From NCBI RefSeq assembly GCF_000013445.1, contig NC_007796.1, forward strand, positions 3,446,936 through 3,510,935: DNA of 64,000 bases, in the 5' to 3' direction. Below the pieces are notes generated by a model. The model made no database searches. It saw only the letters and a list, made by a program, of their open reading frames with translations, and had not been told where the DNA came from. Position 1 is the stretch's first letter, and the number at the start of each line of letters is the position of its first letter. The DNA is from Methanospirillum hungatei JF-1. GTDB lineage: Archaea; Halobacteriota; Methanomicrobia; Methanomicrobiales; Methanospirillaceae. Below are positions 26,831 through 36,578 of the stretch, piece by piece. Made by a program: the position numbers and the translations under genes.

Positions 26831-28264
26831 ATGATTGAAGGTGTTGTAAGAAAGGGAGAATATGAATGGGAGTTGCCGGTCGGGTTTATCCCTGGGATGC
26901 ATGTTCCGGGCCGGTTTTTTCTATCTGATGAACTGACAAAGACACTGGAGGAAGGTGCCCTTCAGCAGCTTGCACATGTCGCAACCATGCCGGGAATAAT
27001 TCATAACTCCCTTGCCATGCCGGATATCCACTGGGGATACGGCTTTCCCATCGGGGGTGTGGCTGCATTTGAATATGAGACCGGCGTCATCTCCCCCGGC
27101 GGGGTGGGGTTTGATATCAACTGCGGGGTCAGACTTCTCACAACACCCCTGAAACCATCAGACCTTGCTCAAAAGAAAGAGATCCTGGACAATCTGTTCG
27201 ACGCAGTCCCCGTCGGAGTGGGTGCACGCTCTTCCCTTCGTCTCTCAGAAAAGCAGCTTGAGAAGATGATGACTGATGGTGCCCGCTTTGCAGTTGCAGA
27301 GGGGTATGGAAATTCTGATGATATCACCCACTGTGAAGAACAGGGACGGATGAAAGAAGCTGACCCTGCCCATGTCTCGCGAAAAGCCAGGTCACGAGGG
27401 GTTCCCCAGAGCGGGACACTGGGCGCGGGGAATCACTTTCTTGAGATACAGGTCGTCGAGGAGATCTATGATGAAGAGGCCGCACGGACCTTTGGAGTTG
27501 AACAGGGCCAGGTCTGCATGATGGTACATTGTGGATCCCGTGGCCTTGGTCACCAGGTCTGTACTGATCATCTTCAGGTGCTTGAGCATGCAGTCTCAAA
27601 ATATCACATCCAGCTCCCTGACAAGCAGCTTGCCTGTGCCCCCCTCACATCACCGGAGGGAAAAGCATACTTTGGCGGGATGGCTGCAGCAGCGAATTAT
27701 GCCTGGGCCAACCGGCAGATCATCACCCATCAGATTCGGTCAGTCCTCACCAGAATGTCCGGAATCGGCTATGATGACATCCGGCTTGTCTATGATGTTG
27801 CTCACAACGTTGCAAAGATTGAAGAGCATGAGATAGATGGAAAGACAAGGAAGGTCTGTGTCCACCGGAAAGGTGCAACCCGTGCCTTTGGTCCAAAATG
27901 TCCGGATGTTCCTGCAGATTACACACATGTCGGCCAACCGGTAATAATCCCGGGAAGCATGGGCTCATCCTCGTATTTACTCAAAGGGACCGATGTTGCC
28001 ATGAACCGGACCTTTGGCTCTACCTGCCATGGCGCAGGTCGGGTGCTCTCCCGATCCCAGGCCAAGAAGAAGATCCAGGGGAAAAATATCAGGGAAACTC
28101 TCGGAAGAGCGGGAATCATGGTTAAGGCACCCCATGACGGGGCGATTGCAGAAGAGGCGCCGGATGCATACAAATCATCATCTGAAGTGGTATCGGTGGT
28201 CCATAACCTCGGGCTGTCAAGACTTGTGGCGCGGCTTGAACCACTCGGCGTAATCAAGGGATAA
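26831..28264 (+). CDS. rtcB: RNA-splicing ligase RtcB
   Basis: The 477-residue protein has the RtcB set of motifs: MPDIHWGYGFPIGGVAAF (metal-binding His), GGVGFDINCGVRLL (metal-binding Asp and Cys), GTLGAGNHFLEIQ, MVHCGSRGLGHQV (metal-binding His), RKGATRAFGP and the C-terminal GSTCHGAGRV whose His is the guanylylation site. No residue is lost. RtcB joins tRNA exon halves after intron removal, which fits the intron-bearing tRNA-Met at 40321. It directly follows archease. Confidence 0.95.
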   Translation: MIEGVVRKGEYEWELPVGFIPGMHVPGRFFLSDELTKTLEEGALQQLAHVATMPGIIHNSLAMPDIHWGYGFPIGGVAAFEYETGVISPGGVGFDINCGVRLLTTPLKPSDLAQKKEILDNLFDAVPVGVGARSSLRLSEKQLEKMMTDGARFAVAEGYGNSDDITHCEEQGRMKEADPAHVSRKARSRGVPQSGTLGAGNHFLEIQVVEEIYDEEAARTFGVEQGQVCMMVHCGSRGLGHQVCTDHLQVLEHAVSKYHIQLPDKQLACAPLTSPEGKAYFGGMAAAANYAWANRQIITHQIRSVLTRMSGIGYDDIRLVYDVAHNVAKIEEHEIDGKTRKVCVHRKGATRAFGPKCPDVPADYTHVGQPVIIPGSMGSSSYLLKGTDVAMNRTFGSTCHGAGRVLSRSQAKKKIQGKNIRETLGRAGIMVKAPHDGAIAEEAPDAYKSSSEVVSVVHNLGLSRLVARLEPLGVIKG

Positions 28265-28849
28265 ATGACATTGCAGGTCGCGGTCATCTGGGAAGGCCCG
28301 GTACTCTTTACCCGCCTCATTGAAGAATGCGGCCACTCCTGTGAACTGGTAACCCCGCATCTTCTGGCCGCCCCGTTTTTCAGACGCAGACTGCACGGGC
28401 TTGTAATTCCTGCCGGATTTGCATCTCCCGGACATACGCCGGTTCTTGCAGCATTACGGGCGATACGTCCTCGAATCAGAAGATATGTGGAAGAAGGCGG
28501 GACACTCCTCTCATTTGGGGCAGGAGCAGATCATCCCACTGCATATGACTGGCTGCCGGTCCAGGTCTTGTACCGGTATGGGTTTGCCACGACAAGAGTG
28601 GAGAGTCAGAAGAGCCATCCCTTTCTTTCCATTATTGAAGATGGGGAAGAGGAAGTCTCAATCGATGGCATTCTGGACCCCTGTGCCGGTGAAGAGGACA
28701 GGCAGGTCATCCTGCAGGCACCGAACGGTCCGGTCATGCTGGATATCCCATTTGGAAAAGGCAGGATTCTGATTGCCAGCCTGCATGAATACCCGTCCCG
28801 GCGGTTTGTCCGTGAGTTCTGCGCTGGTGAAGGCGAAGGATTATTGTAA
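28265..28849 (+). CDS. Hypothetical protein, glutamine-amidotransferase-like fold
   Basis: The 194-residue protein starts one base after the rtcB stop. It has the alternating hydrophobic strands of a class I amidotransferase/flavodoxin-like fold, with a G-x-G-x-G-like turn FGAGADHP at the position of the nucleophile elbow, but no catalytic Cys-His pair of amidotransferases is visible. Similar domains occur at the N-terminus of some biotin-protein ligases (BPL_N). Since birA is just downstream, that link is worth noting, but it is not shown by any motif I can see. Confidence 0.55.
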   Translation: MTLQVAVIWEGPVLFTRLIEECGHSCELVTPHLLAAPFFRRRLHGLVIPAGFASPGHTPVLAALRAIRPRIRRYVEEGGTLLSFGAGADHPTAYDWLPVQVLYRYGFATTRVESQKSHPFLSIIEDGEEEVSIDGILDPCAGEEDRQVILQAPNGPVMLDIPFGKGRILIASLHEYPSRRFVREFCAGEGEGLL

Positions 28850-28877
28850 TCAGACACAAGGGAATTATTGAGGGAAG

Positions 28878-29303
28878 ATGATGAGCCGTTATATCTTATC
28901 TGATCAGGCCGAGGCAACCGACTGGATACCGGTCTGTATGGCCATTCATGAGATGGTCGGAAAACTGCCGGTGACAGCCCGATCTCTTGAGAAACGGGGT
29001 ATCCGGATAGAAGACGGGGTAGTTGTTGATGATGATTACTCAGGACCAATTCTTGAAGAGGTGCTGGCAGCCGGAGAGATCCGCAAAGTTACTCCATCAA
29101 CAGGTCAATATAAAGGGATCCCGGTTATTGTAGCCCCCCTGAAAGATGATACCGGAAAGACCATTGCCGCAATCGGTCTGGTGGATATAACAGGAATATT
29201 TGACCTTGCAACGCTCATGGAGCATCAGTCCACCATCATCAGACAGGTCTGTGGCAAAGACCCCTGCCCCCTTCCGACAGAGCAGATCAGGGCAAAGCGG
29301 TGA
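28878..29303 (+). CDS. DUF2111-like methanogen protein
   Basis: The 141-residue protein shows a pattern I associate with DUF2111 of methanogens: CMAIHEMVGKLPVTARSLEKRG, followed by GVVVDDDYSGPILEEVL and a C-terminal KGIPVIVAPLKDD with IGLVDITGIFDL. It seems to be a small ligand-binding (PAS-like or GAF-like) domain. Function is unknown. Two ATG codons lie in a row at the start. It sits 7 bp upstream of birA and may be co-transcribed with it. Confidence 0.7.
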   Translation: MMSRYILSDQAEATDWIPVCMAIHEMVGKLPVTARSLEKRGIRIEDGVVVDDDYSGPILEEVLAAGEIRKVTPSTGQYKGIPVIVAPLKDDTGKTIAAIGLVDITGIFDLATLMEHQSTIIRQVCGKDPCPLPTEQIRAKR

Positions 29304-29310
29304 TATTCAC

Positions 29311-30291
29311 ATGTATACGCAGGCATTTAAAGTCCTTGAGATTCTTGAGAGATCCGATAAACCAGTTGAGACCAGTGAGATAGCAGAGGCGCTGTCCCTT
29401 TCAAAATCGGCAGTCTGGAAACATATCAATGAGCTGCGCCAGCTTGGATATGATATTACCGCGAGTGGTGAGGAGGGGTACGTCCTCCATGACAAGAACC
29501 AGGACTACCGTCCGCATATCATCTATAAACACCTGAAAACCAAATTCATCGGCAGGAAAATGCGGTTTTTCGAGAGCATCCCGTCCACCATCTGGTATGG
29601 CAAGGATCTTGCCGAGCAGGGCGGTATTGATGAGATGAACGGGATGGTCATCATCGCAGAGGAGCAGACCGGAGGCATTGGCAGAATGGGGAGGGCCTGG
29701 GTATCCCCCGCCGGTGGTATCTGGGTGACAATAATCCTGCAGCCCCAGATCCCGATTGAACAGCTCTTCATGCTCACCCTTGCAGCATCAGTCTCTGTTG
29801 CCCGGGTGCTTCGCAAGATGTATGACATCGGTGCCCTCATCAAATGGCCCAATGACATCATCATCGGTGACAAGAAGGTCGCCGGTATCCTCCTTGAACT
29901 CGGCGCAGAGGAGAGGAAGGTTGAGTATTGTCTGGTTGGCATCGGCATTGATGCGAACGTGAACCTTGAGTCATTAAACCAGACCATCAGGAGCACCATG
30001 ACCTCCATCAGCCAGGAAGTGAACCAGAATGTGGACCGTGCCGTTCTTCTTGCTGCCATCCTGAAAGAGTTTGAGAACCGGTATGAGATGATATCACAAG
30101 GAGAGTTTGATGCGGTCATCAGGGAATGGAAAAACTTCTCTTCAACAATAGGTCGGCGAGTCAGGATTGTCACGTTGAGGACGCATTTTGAGGGAGAAGC
30201 AATAGACATCGACCCAAACGGTGCGCTCGTCGTCAAGAAGGACAACGGGAAGATAGAGCGGGTTATTGCAGGGGACTGCATTCATATCTGA
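29311..30291 (+). CDS. birA: Biotin-protein ligase/biotin operon repressor BirA
   Basis: The 326-residue protein has an N-terminal winged helix (about 1-60, TSEIAEALSLSKSAVWKHI) followed by the biotin ligase domain. It shows the biotin/AMP loop EQTGGIGRMGRAWVSP, KWPNDIIIGDKKVAGIL and a C-terminal SH3-like domain. It attaches biotin to carrier proteins and probably represses the biotin genes. I start it at 29311, where GGTGAT sits 6 bp before the ATG. An upstream ATG in the same frame is inside the DUF2111 gene. The substrate is most likely PycB, encoded 3 kb downstream with the biotin transporter between. Confidence 0.92.
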   Translation: MYTQAFKVLEILERSDKPVETSEIAEALSLSKSAVWKHINELRQLGYDITASGEEGYVLHDKNQDYRPHIIYKHLKTKFIGRKMRFFESIPSTIWYGKDLAEQGGIDEMNGMVIIAEEQTGGIGRMGRAWVSPAGGIWVTIILQPQIPIEQLFMLTLAASVSVARVLRKMYDIGALIKWPNDIIIGDKKVAGILLELGAEERKVEYCLVGIGIDANVNLESLNQTIRSTMTSISQEVNQNVDRAVLLAAILKEFENRYEMISQGEFDAVIREWKNFSSTIGRRVRIVTLRTHFEGEAIDIDPNGALVVKKDNGKIERVIAGDCIHI

Positions 30292-30292
30292 A

Positions 30293-30829
30293 ATGGCCGG
30301 AAATTATCATCGATCGATCATCATCACCCATACCACCCTCTTTATCGCGATGACCACGGTCTTCTCCTGGATCTCAATCCCTTTTATTCCGGTCCCGATA
30401 ACGCTGCAGACCATGGCAGTGCTCCTGACCGGCACGATTATGAAACGGTATGCAGGCATCCCGATGGCGCTCTATCTCCTTCTTGGTGCGATCGGCCTTC
30501 CGGTATTTCATAACGGGACTGCAGGCCTTGGGGTGCTTCTCGGACCAACCGGAGGATACCTGGTCGGGTTTATTCCGGCTGCAATTCTAGTTGGTCTCTG
30601 CTATGAGCAGGTTTCGGAAAAGATTCAGATAGCAGGACTGGCCCTTGGAACGTTCATAATCTATCTCTGTGGCCTCTCATGGCTCGTCATTTCAGTTCCT
30701 ATGAATCTGACTGCTGCCATCACCGCCGGGATGCTGCCTTTTCTTCCTGGTGACATCATCAAAGCGGCTGCGGCATTTCTCATCACCAGGCGTATCCTGC
30801 CTTACACAACGCGGCTTTCAGATCCATGA
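30293..30829 (+). CDS. bioY: Biotin transporter substrate-binding subunit BioY
   Basis: The 178-residue protein has about six hydrophobic helices and the BioY signature: FSWISIPFIPVPITLQT, GLPVFHNGTAGLGVLLGPTG and GGYLVGFIPAA. BioY is the S-component of an ECF transporter and binds biotin directly. The start at 30293 follows the birA stop by 1 bp. A start 27 bp upstream lies within birA. The next gene begins 4 bp before this one stops (ATGA), so the transporter genes are coupled. Confidence 0.92.
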   Translation: MAGNYHRSIIITHTTLFIAMTTVFSWISIPFIPVPITLQTMAVLLTGTIMKRYAGIPMALYLLLGAIGLPVFHNGTAGLGVLLGPTGGYLVGFIPAAILVGLCYEQVSEKIQIAGLALGTFIIYLCGLSWLVISVPMNLTAAITAGMLPFLPGDIIKAAAAFLITRRILPYTTRLSDP

Positions 30830-31524
30830 TTGAGATTCGATCGGTCAGGGCAGGTATACTTAAAATCCCGTCCTGTACGATTCATCCCGGTATCTGTGCG
30901 ATAGCCGGCCCCAACGGTGCAGGAAAGACTACTTTTTTAAAACTCCTCTCAGGGATTCTGCCTGCGAAGAGTGGTTCTGTAAGCATTGACGGAAAAGAGC
31001 CGTCTGCATGTACGATTGGGTGGGTTGGTGAGTACCCTGACCGGAACATCCTCTTTCCACGAGTCTATGATGAACTGGCAAGTTCGCTCAGATTTACCTG
31101 GCAGTCCTGTGAGTCTTCTGATCTGAAGGTCAGAAAATGTGCTCATGATCTTGGTATCACCCATCTGCTGGATCGTGACATCCATGGCCTTTCTGGCGGT
31201 GAACTCATCCTGGTCGCCTTCGCCGCCGCCTGCATCGCATCACCTGACCTGCTCATCCTTGACGAGACTGATTCCCACCTTGACGAGCGATTCTGCCACC
31301 ATCTTGAGGAATTTATCAGAAGCTCAGGAATACGGTATGTCGTCTTCTCCACGCACCGGCCTGAACAGATGGCGATTGCAGACGAGATGATACGGCTGGT
31401 CAGGGGAGAGGTTGCCGAGCATCTCTCCCTCACAGAGGAGTCAGACTATGCATTCCCGGATCACCTGAGTAACCCCTGGTTCTGGAGGAAGGTTCAGACC
31501 GAACTGTCGAAAGGGGGCACATGA
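30826..31524 (+). CDS. ECF transporter ATPase, first subunit (BioM-like)
   Basis: The 232-residue ABC ATPase has Walker A GPNGAGKTT, a Q-loop region (GWVGEYPDRN), the signature LSGGELILVAF, Walker B LLILDETDS with Asp-Glu, and the switch His in STHRPEQM. It supplies half of the ATPase pair that drives biotin uptake by BioY. It overlaps bioY and the second ATPase gene by 4 bp each. The two ATPases of this cluster differ in sequence, which suggests a heterodimer as in other ECF modules. Confidence 0.9.
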   Translation: MIEIRSVRAGILKIPSCTIHPGICAIAGPNGAGKTTFLKLLSGILPAKSGSVSIDGKEPSACTIGWVGEYPDRNILFPRVYDELASSLRFTWQSCESSDLKVRKCAHDLGITHLLDRDIHGLSGGELILVAFAAACIASPDLLILDETDSHLDERFCHHLEEFIRSSGIRYVVFSTHRPEQMAIADEMIRLVRGEVAEHLSLTEESDYAFPDHLSNPWFWRKVQTELSKGGT

Positions 31525-32225
31525 ATACACCCCAGATAAGGCTGACCGGAGTGAGCAGAAAGAGAGGTGCATTCACCCTTCAGGCCGATGCAGAGTTCGG
31601 AGCTGGTATCCATCTCCTGACCGGACGGGTGGGATCAGGGAAAACCACACTGGGAGAACTCCTGGCTGGAATCGGAGAACCTGATTTTGGAACCATCCAA
31701 TGGAACGGGGGCAGGAGAGTCATGCTTTTGCAGGATACCAGTTATCATATCAGCACCATGACCGTGCAGGAAGAGGCAGGAAGCTGGCAAGGTGATGCTG
31801 AAAGAATCATCCGGACTGCCGGGCTGACCGGAAAAGAACATACCGATCTCCTGAGGCTTTCACGGGGAGAGGTCCGAAGACTTGAGCTGGCTGCCATTCT
31901 CACCGGGCAGTATGATCTCATCGTCCTTGATGAACCATGGGCAGGGCTTGATGAAGAGGCACGCCGCTGGGTCAGGCAGCTCATTGACTCTCATGCGCAT
32001 GAGATCATCGTGATCATCAGCCATGATCTCACCTCGCTCCCGCATATAGACCAGCTCTGGGAGATGGAATGCGGAAGACTGAAACGGCTTGGGCAGGTAC
32101 CTGCATGTCTTTCTAAGTGGACAAAGGCGCCTCCCCTTGTCAGATATCTCCTGAATAAGGGAGTGCATCTATCCGGGCTGTCACGGGAGGAACTAGAGGA
32201 GGCGGTATGCAGGATCCCCGGATAA
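31521..32225 (+). CDS. ECF transporter ATPase, second subunit
   Basis: The 234-residue protein has Walker A GRVGSGKTT, the signature LSRGEVRRLEL (the usual LSGGQ has an Arg), Walker B LIVLDEPWAGLD and the switch His in IISHDLTSL. It pairs with the preceding ATPase. It overlaps the EcfT gene that follows by 19 bp, so translation is tightly coupled through the cluster. Confidence 0.88.
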   Translation: MNTPQIRLTGVSRKRGAFTLQADAEFGAGIHLLTGRVGSGKTTLGELLAGIGEPDFGTIQWNGGRRVMLLQDTSYHISTMTVQEEAGSWQGDAERIIRTAGLTGKEHTDLLRLSRGEVRRLELAAILTGQYDLIVLDEPWAGLDEEARRWVRQLIDSHAHEIIVIISHDLTSLPHIDQLWEMECGRLKRLGQVPACLSKWTKAPPLVRYLLNKGVHLSGLSREELEEAVCRIPG

Positions 32226-32872
32226 GACTGGTTACAACAATCCTGCTCTCTGCTGCAGCCTGGATCTCGCTCCCCGGTGCCGTCCTCTCCGTCCTCTGGT
32301 GGCTGATATGCGGAAAAGCACGGACCTCAATCCGGTCTATCCGATCCTTTTTCATCATCCTCATCGTGCCGGGATTGATGGGACTTGCTGCAGTATGGTC
32401 TGGTGAAGACGGTCTCTCATATGTGGTCAGGATCATGGCGGTGCTCATCATCGCGTCATGGATGTATGCCGAGCGGTATCCGGGAGAACTTCTTGATGTG
32501 GGAGTCTGGTTTCTCGGAACAAAAACCGGATTTGATCTCGGGCTTATCGGGGAGCTGAGTATGTCTTCCCTTGATACCCTTGCACGGGAGACAGACCGGA
32601 TTTCTGTCGCCCTTCGGCAGAAAGGAACACCCCTTTCTCTGCGTATGATCCCGGCTGTCTTTTCAGGCATACTCATCAGGCAGCTGAATCTGGCTCATGA
32701 ACGGGCAATTCTTCTGACACTCCGGGGATATACCAGGGGAGGCATGCATTGCCCGTCCTTTTCCTCTCCGGGTATAGACCGGATAAACGGGGCCTTTTCA
32801 TGCACCATTTTCCTTTTATCCCTGATTGCAGGTGACTTTTTTAATATAGCCGGATCAACCTTTATTGTTTGA
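32207..32872 (+). CDS. ECF transporter transmembrane subunit (EcfT/BioN-like)
   Basis: The 221-residue protein has four or five predicted membrane helices (about 10-30, 42-66, 75-93, 190-210), and the conserved basic motif of EcfT is present in a cytoplasmic loop (ALRQKGTPLS region). EcfT couples ATPases to the S-component. Its place at the end of bioY-ATPase-ATPase indicates a biotin-specific module. A minor stretch before the stop is again hydrophobic. Confidence 0.82.
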   Translation: MQDPRIRLVTTILLSAAAWISLPGAVLSVLWWLICGKARTSIRSIRSFFIILIVPGLMGLAAVWSGEDGLSYVVRIMAVLIIASWMYAERYPGELLDVGVWFLGTKTGFDLGLIGELSMSSLDTLARETDRISVALRQKGTPLSLRMIPAVFSGILIRQLNLAHERAILLTLRGYTRGGMHCPSFSSPGIDRINGAFSCTIFLLSLIAGDFFNIAGSTFIV

Positions 32873-32903
32873 ACCGCACCCTGGCGGTATAATAGGTGTC
32901 CAT

Positions 32904-34637
32904 ATGAGTTCTGACCGACAAAAACGGCTTTATATAACAGATACAACACTTCGGGATGCGCACCAGTCACTCATCGCAACCAGAATGCGAACTGAGGACA
33001 TGATCCCGCTGACCCGCTCAATTGATAAGGCCGGTTTCTTCTCGGTTGAAGCATGGGGAGGGGCCACGTTTGACAGCTGTATCAGGTTTTTGAACGAAGA
33101 CCCCTGGGAACGTCTGCAAAAACTCAAGGCAGAACTGAAACACACGCCAATACAGATGCTTCTGCGTGGGCAGAACCTGGTCGGATACCGGCACTATTCT
33201 GATGATGTGGTGGATCGGTTTGTTGACCTCGCCCATAAAAACGGGGTAGATATCTTCCGGGTCTTTGATGCCCTGAATGATATCAGGAACATGGAGCGCC
33301 CGATGACCAGGGTAAAGGAGACTGGTGCCCACCTTCAGGGAACCATATCATATACAACCAGTCCGGTTCACTCAGTCAGGGGATTTGTGGATCTCGCCCG
33401 TGAACTCTATGCCCGTGACTGCGACTCCATCTGTATCAAGGATATGGCCGGACTTATCATGCCGGCTGTTGCAAAAGAACTCATCATGGGCATCAAGGAT
33501 GAGATGGATGTGCTCGTTAACCTCCACAGCCATTGTACGAGCGGTATTGCGCCGATGTCATATAGCGCTGCCATCGATGCAGGGGTGGATATTCTCGATA
33601 CCGCCATGTCACCCTTTGCCCTTGGAACCAGCCAGCCACCTACCGAGAGTGTTGTTGCATCAGTTCAGGGAACAGCCAGGGATACCGGTATCAATCTCAT
33701 GGATCTCAGAGTGATCAGGAACGAGTGCCTGAAGATTCGGAATAAATATGAGGGACTTTTCACTCCGATTGCCGAGCGGGTGGACAGCGATGTCCTCATC
33801 TACCAGCTGCCTGGTGGAATGATCACAAATCTTGTCTCCCAGCTGCAGGACCAGGATGCGCTCGATAAAATGGAAGCAGTGCTTGACGAGATCCCAAGAG
33901 TCAGACAAGACCTCGGATATCCCCCCCTGGTCACCCCGACCTCGCAGATTGTCGGAACCCAGGCAGTATTCAATGTTCTGACCGGAGGGAGGTACAAGAC
34001 GATCTCAAACGAGGTCAAGGACTATGTAAAAGGGCAGTATGGAAGATCTCCCGGTCCGATATCAGATGAGATCCGAACGATCATCATCGGGGATGAGGAG
34101 GTCATCACCGTTCGGCCTGCAGACCTGCTTGCACCAATGTACGAGAAGATGAAGGCAGAAGCAACTGGTGCAGGTCTGATAAAAAAGGAAGAAGATGTCC
34201 TCACCTATATCCTCTATCCTGCCATCGCGCCCTCATTCCTGAAAGGAGAGCGGAAAGCAGAGCCGATTCCCTCCGCTGTCCAAAAGAAGGAGACCAGTCT
34301 TTCAATGCCTTCATCCATGCAGGTCGAAGTTGACGGGGAGACATTCACCGTCAGGATTCTCGCCATTGGGGATCAGCCGGTTGAAGGAAAACAGAAAGCA
34401 GCCGAACCACCAAAATCGGACATTCCAGGCGGGGTCAAGAGTAATATGCAGGGAATGGTTCTGAAGATCATGGTCGGCAGGGGTGACAAAGTAAAGGCAG
34501 GTGATACTCTGGTTGTTCTTGAAGCCATGAAGATGGAAAACCCCATCTCAAGTCCACGGGACGGAGTGGTAAAAGAGATCTTTGTCGATGCCGGAGACAC
34601 CGTCCTTGCCGGTGATGTGCTCCTGGTGGTTGAATGA
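32904..34637 (+). CDS. pycB: Pyruvate carboxylase subunit B (carboxyltransferase and biotin carrier)
   Basis: The 577-residue protein has the carboxyltransferase TIM-barrel start [12 protein letters not shown], the metal-binding NLHSHCTSG, and a C-terminal biotinyl domain with EAMKMENP, where the biotin Lys is about K543. A Pro-rich linker joins them. It moves CO2 from carboxybiotin to pyruvate to give oxaloacetate, the feed for the incomplete citrate pathway of methanogens. I start it at 32904 with GGTG before it; an ATG 39 bp upstream lies within the EcfT gene. The order biotin transporter-PycB-PycA with birA just before makes a coherent biotin unit. Confidence 0.93.
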   Translation: MSSDRQKRLYITDTTLRDAHQSLIATRMRTEDMIPLTRSIDKAGFFSVEAWGGATFDSCIRFLNEDPWERLQKLKAELKHTPIQMLLRGQNLVGYRHYSDDVVDRFVDLAHKNGVDIFRVFDALNDIRNMERPMTRVKETGAHLQGTISYTTSPVHSVRGFVDLARELYARDCDSICIKDMAGLIMPAVAKELIMGIKDEMDVLVNLHSHCTSGIAPMSYSAAIDAGVDILDTAMSPFALGTSQPPTESVVASVQGTARDTGINLMDLRVIRNECLKIRNKYEGLFTPIAERVDSDVLIYQLPGGMITNLVSQLQDQDALDKMEAVLDEIPRVRQDLGYPPLVTPTSQIVGTQAVFNVLTGGRYKTISNEVKDYVKGQYGRSPGPISDEIRTIIIGDEEVITVRPADLLAPMYEKMKAEATGAGLIKKEEDVLTYILYPAIAPSFLKGERKAEPIPSAVQKKETSLSMPSSMQVEVDGETFTVRILAIGDQPVEGKQKAAEPPKSDIPGGVKSNMQGMVLKIMVGRGDKVKAGDTLVVLEAMKMENPISSPRDGVVKEIFVDAGDTVLAGDVLLVVE

Positions 34638-36112
34638 AATATTTCGAGAAGATACTGATCGCAAACCGTGGTGAAATCTCCATCCGTGTCATGCGTGCCT
34701 GCCGTGAGTTAGGCATTGATACGGTTGCTATCTACTCCGAAGCAGACAAGGACTCCCTTTTTGTCCATTATGCAGACGAAGCCTTTCCGGTCGGGCCGGC
34801 ACCTCCTTCAAAATCATACCTGAACAAGGAACGGATCATATCAGTTGCAAAGAAGGCAGGCGCCGAAGCGATCCACCCGGGCTATGGATTTCTTGCAGAG
34901 AATGCGGAGTTTGCCAAACTCTGTACCGAAGAGGGCATCACCTTCATCGGTCCGAAATCCAAAACCATCGCCGCGATGGGATCAAAGATCCGGTCAAAGC
35001 AGACCATGAAAGGTGCCGGTGTCCCAGTTCTTCCAGGAACTGACGGAGGGATTGATGATCTTGATATGGCTGCAACGGTTGCTGACTCCATCGGATACCC
35101 GGTTATCGTCAAGGCAAGCGCGGGTGGCGGCGGTATCGGGATGCAGATCGTTCATGATCCCTCTGAAATAGAATCCGCCATCGAAGGTGCCATGCGGATC
35201 GCAGAGTCGGCATTCGGTGACCGGACAGTATTCATCGAGAAGTATCTTCAGAAACCACGGCATGTTGAAGTGCAGGTCTTCTGTGATGAACATGATAACC
35301 GCATCCATATGTTTGAACGGGAGTGCTCCATCCAGCGCCGACACCAGAAGCTCATTGAGGAGGCACCCTGTCCGGTCATGACCCCTGAGTTGCGTGAGAG
35401 GATGACCAATTCTGCGCTCCGGGTTGCCGAGGCGGTGGATTACGTCAATGCCGGCACAGTTGAGTTCCTCTATGACAATGGCGAGTATTACTTCATGGAG
35501 ATGAACACCCGACTGCAGGTGGAGCATACCATCACCGAACTGGTCACCGGGATCGATATTGTGAAGGAACAGATCATTGTCGCGTCAGGAGATCCCATCG
35601 AATACGGCCAGGAGGACATTACTCTGCGCGGTCATGCAATCGAATGCCGAATCAATGCAGAGGATCCCATGAACAATTTCGCTGCAGATCCCGGCAAGAT
35701 CACCAGGTACCGGTCACCAGGTGGTCCGGGGATCAGGCTGGATTCTGGTATTCATGCCGGGTATACCATCCCGCCATTCTATGACTCAATGATCTCCAAG
35801 CTCTGCGCGTGGGGAATGAGCAGGGAGTATGCCATTGCGCGGATGAGACGCGCAATTTACGAGTATGTCATCCTGGGAGTTAAGACCACTTTGCCCCTGC
35901 ACCATGCCATCATTCACAACCCAGAGTTCATCGCTGGCAACACGCACACCCACTTCCTGCAGGAGGAACATATCAGCCGGACCCTTAAGCGGTACATTCA
36001 GGAAGAGGAGACCAGGATGACCCAGCTGGCAACGCCCCTTCGTGCAGACAAAAAAGTTGCCGCGATTGCTGCCGGACTTGTGGCGGTTATCGAACAGAAC
36101 AAGCAGAACTGA
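34634..36112 (+). CDS. pycA: Pyruvate carboxylase subunit A (biotin carboxylase)
   Basis: The 492-residue protein is a full ATP-grasp biotin carboxylase. Its N-terminus is [20 protein letters not shown], the glycine-rich ATP loop is [11 protein letters not shown], and the catalytic Glu/Asn region reads [13 protein letters not shown], with RINAEDP further on. It carboxylates the biotin of PycB with ATP and bicarbonate. It overlaps pycB by 4 bp. The length and residues are those of the archaeal family, and no defect is seen. Confidence 0.94.
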   Translation: MKYFEKILIANRGEISIRVMRACRELGIDTVAIYSEADKDSLFVHYADEAFPVGPAPPSKSYLNKERIISVAKKAGAEAIHPGYGFLAENAEFAKLCTEEGITFIGPKSKTIAAMGSKIRSKQTMKGAGVPVLPGTDGGIDDLDMAATVADSIGYPVIVKASAGGGGIGMQIVHDPSEIESAIEGAMRIAESAFGDRTVFIEKYLQKPRHVEVQVFCDEHDNRIHMFERECSIQRRHQKLIEEAPCPVMTPELRERMTNSALRVAEAVDYVNAGTVEFLYDNGEYYFMEMNTRLQVEHTITELVTGIDIVKEQIIVASGDPIEYGQEDITLRGHAIECRINAEDPMNNFAADPGKITRYRSPGGPGIRLDSGIHAGYTIPPFYDSMISKLCAWGMSREYAIARMRRAIYEYVILGVKTTLPLHHAIIHNPEFIAGNTHTHFLQEEHISRTLKRYIQEEETRMTQLATPLRADKKVAAIAAGLVAVIEQNKQN

Positions 36113-36578
36113 TGCGGCGAAAGGACAAGGAACTTACCGATACGGAACGGATCGAAGAGATCCTAACCGGCGCACTTTTTTGTCATGTCGCTCTGTGTGA
36201 TCATGACCGGCCTTATTGTGTTCCAATGTGTCTTGCATACCATGACGGGAAGATCCTGCTTCACTCAGCAGATGCAGGAAGAAAGATCGATATCCTTCAC
36301 ACCAATCCACACGTGTGCATCATAGTCGAGACCGGGATCCAATGATCACCGGAGAGCGCCCATGCGAGTATGGTATGGCATATGAGAGTGTGATGATCGA
36401 AGGGACTGCATCATTTCTCAGAGGCGACGGGAAAGTCCGGGCACTGGAGCAGATAGCCATGCAGTATGCACATGAAACTGGCGCGCCGTACACAAAAGAA
36501 CAGAACTCCGGTATCGCCGTGATAGAAGTTATCATCACATCCTGCACCGGCCGAAGATCAGGATCTGTTCCCTCCTGA
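36112..36578 (+). pseudogene. Flavin split-barrel (pyridoxamine oxidase-like) gene, frameshifted
   Basis: The reading frame from 36112 encodes TGALFCHVALCDHDRPYCVP and LHSADAGRKIDILHTNPHVC, the first half of a pyridoxamine 5'-phosphate oxidase-like flavin-binding barrel. It stops at 36345 after VETGIQ. The second half continues in another frame up to 36578 (CEYGMAYESVMIEGTASFL, IAMQYAHETGAPYT). The join is near 36338-36345, and a one-base deletion would explain it. The start overlaps the pycA stop by 1 bp and the gene's last 21 bp overlap the convergent PAS regulator. It is either a recent pseudogene or a sequencing error. Confidence 0.8.
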
